Of a DNA stretch of 37,710 nucleotides, positions 34,666-37,710 are shown one piece after another. A model generated the notes under the pieces. It searched no databases and was not told the DNA's origin. It saw nothing but the letters and a program-made list of their open reading frames with translations. The stretch is from Mycobacteriales bacterium. GTDB taxonomy: Bacteria > Actinomycetota > Actinomycetes > JAFAQI01 > DASSKL01. Every line of letters starts with the position of its first letter. Within the stretch, counting starts at the first letter, position 1. The position numbers and the translations under genes are program-made. The DNA is taken from positions 1 to 37,710 of the forward strand of contig DASSKL010000086.1 in NCBI GenBank assembly GCA_035690485.1, in the 5' to 3' direction.

Positions 34666-35741
34666 GGCCGCGGGTGCTTGTCGCGGCCTGGGTGGGCTCG
34701 ACCAACCTCGGCGACGAGCTCGTGTTCGCTGGGCTCACCCGCCTGCTGCGCGAGCGGGGCGCCGAGATCACCGCGCTGAGCGTCGACCCCGAAGGCACCA
34801 GAGCGAGCCACGGCGTCGAGGCCGTCTCTGCGCACGACCCGCGGGCGGTCTGGGCGGCGGTCGGCCGCGCTGACGCGGTCGTCCTCGGCGGCGGGGGCCT
34901 GCTGCAGGACGAGACCAGCCCGTTCAACCTGCCCTACCACCTGATGCGGGTGGCCCTGGCGCGCGCGCGACGCACCCCCTACGCCGGGGTGGGCCTCGGC
35001 GCCGGCCGCCTGACCACCCGAACCGGCCAGGCCATGGTCCGCGCCGCGATGCGCCACGCCGTCGCCGTGAGCGTGCGCGACGAGGACTCGGCGGACCTGC
35101 TGGAGAGCATCGGCCTACGCCGACCCGCGGTCGCCGCCGACCTCGCGTTCGCCCTTCCGTCGCCGGACGTCGCGGCGCGGGACCGGCTGGTGGTCTGCCT
35201 GCGTCCGTGGGCCGGCAAGCGGGGCGTCAAGCCCGCCGCGTGGGCCGCCCCCCACACGCCGAGCGAGTGGCTCGACGGCACGGCCTGCGCGCTCGACGAG
35301 GCCGCCCGGAGAACGGGCCTCGCGCCCCACTTCGTGGCGCTGCAGGCCGACTGGGACGGCCCGCTGCACGAGCAGGTGGCCACCCGGATGAGCAGCGAGG
35401 CCACCTTCGCCACCCCGGCGGTGCACGAGGTCACCAGTGAGATCGCCACGGGTCGATTCGTCGTCTCCACCCGGTTCCACGGCGGTGTCGCGGCGGCGCT
35501 CGCCGGCCGGCCCGCGGTGCTGATCGGCTACTCCCCGAAGGTCGAGAGCCTGGCCCGCGACCTCGGCGACGGCGCCCGGCTGCTGCCCTGGACCCCGCAA
35601 GGCCCTGAGGGGCTCAGCGAGGCCATCGGGCAGCTCAGCGAGTCCGGCGTACGAGCCGCCGCCGACCGGCTGCGGCGGCGACAGGCCGGCAACGCGGCAG
35701 CCGTGGATGCGCTGCTCGAGCGGGTATCCTCGCCGCGATGA
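34659..35741 (+). CDS. csaB: Polysaccharide pyruvyl transferase, CsaB type
   Basis: A 360-residue protein of the polysaccharide pyruvyl transferase family, which transfers pyruvate from phosphoenolpyruvate to a sugar of a cell-wall polymer. Landmarks: AAWVGSTNLGDELVFAGL at the start, ADAVVLGGGGLLQDETSP (glycine-rich loop), SVRDEDSADLLESIG, DLAFALP, VVSTRFHGGVAAALAGRPAVLIGYSPKV (conserved arginine and histidine). In Bacillus, CsaB-made pyruvyl groups anchor S-layer-type proteins. The GTG at 34659 gives the family N-terminus; the frame stays open back to 34557 through the tandem repeats, so a 34-residue repeat extension is possible. It overlaps the next gene by ATGA. Confidence 0.85.
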   Translation: MSGPRVLVAAWVGSTNLGDELVFAGLTRLLRERGAEITALSVDPEGTRASHGVEAVSAHDPRAVWAAVGRADAVVLGGGGLLQDETSPFNLPYHLMRVALARARRTPYAGVGLGAGRLTTRTGQAMVRAAMRHAVAVSVRDEDSADLLESIGLRRPAVAADLAFALPSPDVAARDRLVVCLRPWAGKRGVKPAAWAAPHTPSEWLDGTACALDEAARRTGLAPHFVALQADWDGPLHEQVATRMSSEATFATPAVHEVTSEIATGRFVVSTRFHGGVAAALAGRPAVLIGYSPKVESLARDLGDGARLLPWTPQGPEGLSEAIGQLSESGVRAAADRLRRRQAGNAAAVDALLERVSSPR

Positions 35742-36736
35742 CCGACACCGCGGCCCGAGTGGCGGTCCTCGTCCCCTGCCGCGACGAGGCCGCGACCGTC
35801 GCGCAGGTCGTCTTCGACTTCCAGCACGCGCTGCCGGGTGCGGTCGTCTACGTCTACGACAACGCCTCGGCCGACGACACCGGCGCCCGGGCGAAGGCGG
35901 CCGGCGCCGTCGTACGCCGCGAGATGCGCCCCGGCAAGGGCACGGTCGTGCGCCGGATGTTCGCCGACATCGACGCCGACATCTACGTGCTGGTCGACGG
36001 CGACGGCACCTACGACGCCGACGCCGCGCCGGGCATGATCCGGATGCTGGTCGAGGACCAGCTCGACATGGTCGTCGGCGTACGACGGGAGAGCGAGGAG
36101 GACGCCTACCGCAACGGCCACCGGCTGGGCAACGCGTTCTTCAGCCGGCTCCTGCGGATGCTGTTCGGCGGGGTGTTCGCCGACGTGTTCAGCGGCTACC
36201 GGGTGATGAGCCGGCGGCTGGTCAAGTCCTTCCCGGTCGCGTCGGGCGGTTTCGAGATCGAGACCGAGCTGACGGCGCACGCGCTCGACGTGCGGGCGGC
36301 GTGCGCGGAGATGCCCACGGTCTACCGCTCGCGGCCGGAGGGCTCGGAGAGCAAGCTGCGCACGTGGCGCGACGGCTGGCGGATCATGATGGCCGCGGTC
36401 GTCTTCTACAAGGAGCTTCGGCCGTTCCGGTTCTTCGGGCTGGTGGCGATGCTGCTGACCGCGCTGGCGATCGCGCTCGGCGTCCCGGTGATCGCGGAGT
36501 TCGTGCGCACGGGGCTGGTGCCGCAGATGCCGACCGCGATCCTCGCCGCGGCGATCCAGGTCGCGGCCGTGGTCGCCGGCACCTCGGGCGTGGTGCTCGA
36601 CTCGATCGGCCGCGGCCGCCGCGAGACGAAGCTGCTGACCTACCTCTCGCTGCCCAGCGCGGCCGACCTGGTCGTGCCGGGGGTCAGCGAGCGGCCGGCG
36701 AACCTGAAGGTCGCCGGCGGTTCCGGCGGCTCCTGA
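35738..36736 (+). CDS. Family 2 glycosyltransferase, DPM1/GtrB-like, with membrane helices
   Basis: A 332-residue protein with a GT-A catalytic domain (1-225): VAVLVPCRDEAATV, VYVYDNASADDT, and DGDGTYDAD as the metal/nucleotide DXD-type site; then GGVFADVFSGYRVMSRRLVKSFP and GGFEIETELTAHA. Two C-terminal helices (about 235-252 and 262-287) anchor it in the membrane. This architecture matches polyprenyl-phosphate sugar transferases, which supply lipid-linked sugars to GT-C enzymes; the DUF2142-type protein upstream could be the user. ATG start overlapping the csaB stop (ATGA). The last gene of the glycan cluster. Confidence 0.88.
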   Translation: MTDTAARVAVLVPCRDEAATVAQVVFDFQHALPGAVVYVYDNASADDTGARAKAAGAVVRREMRPGKGTVVRRMFADIDADIYVLVDGDGTYDADAAPGMIRMLVEDQLDMVVGVRRESEEDAYRNGHRLGNAFFSRLLRMLFGGVFADVFSGYRVMSRRLVKSFPVASGGFEIETELTAHALDVRAACAEMPTVYRSRPEGSESKLRTWRDGWRIMMAAVVFYKELRPFRFFGLVAMLLTALAIALGVPVIAEFVRTGLVPQMPTAILAAAIQVAAVVAGTSGVVLDSIGRGRRETKLLTYLSLPSAADLVVPGVSERPANLKVAGGSGGS

Positions 36737-36803
36737 CCCGCGTCGCGCACACCTGATCTCCTGGCTGCACAAAGTGTTGATCGACTGTCCGGTTTGCCCC
36801 GTT

Positions 36804-37040
36804 TCAGACGCTCAGCCGGCAACCACAACTGCAACCAGAAGATCGTTGTGGAGGTCTCGGGATCGCTGGGTCAGTCGGCCAGCAGGGCGACGAGACGCGC
36901 ACGATCTGCTGGTGCTGGTGGGTAGGGCTGGGCGACATCACGAACCGGCCGTCGATGTACTCGCCACGGGCCTCCCCGCCGAGGCTCTCGTAGTCGGCCC
37001 AGGACAGCGGGCGCCCCACCGGAGCCTGCGCGGAGATCAC
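36804..37040 (-). pseudogene. Decayed Uma2 (DUF820) family gene fragment
   Basis: The minus-strand frame starting GTG at 37040 begins like a Uma2-family PD-(D/E)XK-like protein: [40 protein letters not shown]. Homology then stops; it resumes in another frame as [10 protein letters not shown] followed by a stop, so a frameshift and truncation have occurred. Intact Uma2 proteins are about 180-200 residues; only about 45-55 remain recognisable. The upstream promoter region now lies within the non-coding stretch. The family is often multi-copy in actinobacteria, and its function is poorly known. Confidence 0.7.
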
Positions 37041-37233
37041 CGCCGCCTCCTCTGCGGTCGACGGCCAGCGTACGACGGAAGCGCGAACAACTCCGGTGGT
37101 AACGGATCGGTCACGGAAGCGAACCGATCGTGTGTAACGGGCGTCTCACCCGGGTAGCGGGGGCTTCGAGATCGCCGCAAACCGGACGATAAGGTAGCAA
37201 CAGCAGGCCTTGCGCCTGGTGAGCGGCTCTCGG

Positions 37234-37318
37234 TAGCGTCCGCCAGTGGCGGTGTGGATCTACGACACGCCGTTGCCAGCGGATGCCACTGAGGGTGGGG
37301 GACGCGTCGTGGACGCTA
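37234..37318 (+). ncRNA. Candidate structured RNA element, nested stems
   Basis: TAGCGTCC (37234-37241) pairs perfectly with GGACGCTA (37311-37318). Inside it CAGTGGC (37244-37250) pairs perfectly with GCCACTG (37285-37291), and within that GGTGTG (37251-37256) pairs with CACGCC (37266-37271, one wobble). A second GGACGC at 37300-37305 could compete for GCGTCC, so two folds are possible. The strand is inferred from the gene downstream. Class unknown. Confidence 0.45.
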
Positions 37319-37514
37319 AGGTCACGATCTCGGGCGGTAGGTGGCGTTTGTGCGCGGCTTACCGTTCAGCAAGATCACCCTGATTCGAGGAACTCTCTCG
37401 TGGTCGGGTGAAACGATCGGACGGTCGGCCGCGATGTACGGGCTGGATCCGGAGCAGCCCATGCGTTGCGGCTGTGGTGGGTGTCCTGCCGCCGGACGGT
37501 CATTTGCAAGGCAC

Positions 37515-37533
37515 GAGCACGAAAGACGTGCTC
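37515..37533 (+). promoter_or_regulatory. Hairpin immediately before the last gene's ribosome-binding site
   Basis: GAGCACG and CGTGCTC form a 7-bp perfect stem with loop AAAGA. It ends 15 bases before AGGAGG (37549-37554). AAGG (37541-37544) and CCTT (37555-37558) further bracket the ribosome-binding site and could close it in a small hairpin. Together they may control translation. Confidence 0.4.
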
Positions 37534-37548
37534 GACGGTAAAGGTCTT

Positions 37549-37554
37549 AGGAGG
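37549..37554 (+). promoter_or_regulatory. Strong Shine-Dalgarno AGGAGG
   Basis: AGGAGG lies 7 bases before the ATG at 37562, the best ribosome-binding site of the window. It fixes the start of the truncated last gene. Confidence 0.85.
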
Positions 37555-37561
37555 CCTTCGT

Positions 37562-37710
37562 ATGACAGGAGCCAGCCGGCCCTCTGTGAGGGTAGGCAAG
37601 CGGACGCTGGCGGCGTTCGCAGCGGGCTCGATCGCCGTCCCCCTCAGCTTCGGCTTGATGGGTGGCACCGCGTTCGCAGCCGCGCAAGGCAGCAGCACGC
37701 CGCCTGCGCC
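37562..37710 (+). CDS. Secreted protein, N-terminal part only (cut by window end)
   Basis: The first 49 codons of a gene running off the right edge. The sequence begins MTGASRPSVRVGKRTLAAF, then a hydrophobic core (AAGSIAVPLSFGLMG) and GTAFAAAQGSS, a classic signal peptide with predicted cleavage after an AFA or AAA site (about residue 38-40), followed by a Ser/Thr/Pro-rich start of the mature protein. In actinobacteria, long structured leaders often precede secreted cell-wall hydrolases (Rpf, NlpC/P60), which is one possibility, but no catalytic domain is visible. Codon use is less biased than in neighbours. Its start is fixed by AGGAGG. Confidence 0.75.
   Translation, partial: MTGASRPSVRVGKRTLAAFAAGSIAVPLSFGLMGGTAFAAAQGSSTPPA

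Larger units (their letters stand above)
37041..37561 (+). other. Gene-free region with strong RNA-like stems, probable leader of the next gene
   Basis: No coding sequence is supported here. It looks less GC-rich than the rest. GTAACGG occurs twice (about 37099 and 37134), with an inverted repeat GATCGGT/ACCGATC (37105-37111, 37123-37129) between them, which looks like a regulated promoter. Downstream are several complementary pairs: a nested structure at 37234-37318, ATCACCC/GGGTGA around 37374-37410 with an inner CGAG/CTCG hairpin, GGGCTG/CAGCCC around 37440-37460, and a hairpin right before the ribosome-binding site. I could not match it to a known riboswitch. Confidence 0.5.

Noticed and set aside
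37140-37230. c-di-AMP (ydaO-type) riboswitch, expected before actinobacterial wall hydrolases
   Set aside because: The conserved segments of that class, such as the CCGAACCCGTCAGCTAACC-like stretch, are not visible by eye. A covariance search could still revise this.
37234-37318. Cobalamin riboswitch because of the GCCACTG box
   Set aside because: Other conserved parts of that class (GGGAAxxxGGTG, the B12 box AGCCAGGAxACCTGCC) are absent.

Overview
The window comes from a very GC-rich actinobacterium. Third codon positions are almost all G or C, GTG starts are common, and several genes seem to start at or next to the 5' end of their mRNA. The mycothiol gene mshB and the order dapE - LOG - folP2 - DivIVA-like - tag, also known from Mycobacterium, support Actinomycetota. 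A chemosensory operon suggests a motile or surface-responsive lineage rather than a mycobacterium or typical streptomycete. I cannot name the genus.

Layout. (1) 1-7.7 kb is a mosaic of single genes: secreted polysaccharide deacetylase, an unknown small protein, a stand-alone E2-type acyltransferase, a GH3 lipoprotein, an SCO6745-like protein, a membrane M28 peptidase, a Nudix hydrolase and a hemerythrin-like protein. (2) 7.7-13.5 kb holds typA, mshB, an unusual FtsH-like membrane AAA protease and a DUF6113-like membrane protein. (3) 13.6-20.7 kb is a compact chemosensory cluster: CheW, two polytopic membrane receptors, a CheA with a fused receiver, and a receiver-GAF protein. No CheR or CheB is present. 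(4) 20.6-30.4 kb is housekeeping: cysS with a small SH3-like partner, fdxA-dapC, dapD-dapE, two tandem LOG-family genes, folP2, a DivIVA-like protein and tag. A likely nuclease gene bracketed by copies of a palindromic repeat is inserted between dapC and dapD. (5) 30.5-36.7 kb is a surface-glycan cluster: a flippase-like membrane protein, a DUF2142-type membrane protein, a WecB-type epimerase, a CsaB-type pyruvyl transferase and a DPM1-like glycosyltransferase, mostly with 4-bp start/stop overlaps. (6) 36.7-37.7 kb is nearly gene-free: a decayed Uma2 gene, then about 500 bases rich in RNA-like stems that lead into a secreted-protein gene cut by the window edge.

How the genes work together: dapC, dapD and dapE cover three successive steps of the succinylase route to meso-diaminopimelate. 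The glycan genes probably make or modify one exported cell-wall polymer. The chemosensory genes look like a complete signalling unit with no adaptation enzymes nearby.

The most novel-looking signals are (a) a 60-61 bp palindromic element with conserved ACTTGTCCG/CGGACAAGT ends, present three times between genes; (b) the structured leader before the last gene; (c) the CheA-receiver operon with receptors that have no extracytoplasmic domain; (d) an FtsH-like protease with an altered Walker B and a large insertion; and (e) an E. coli-class DapD in an actinobacterial setting.
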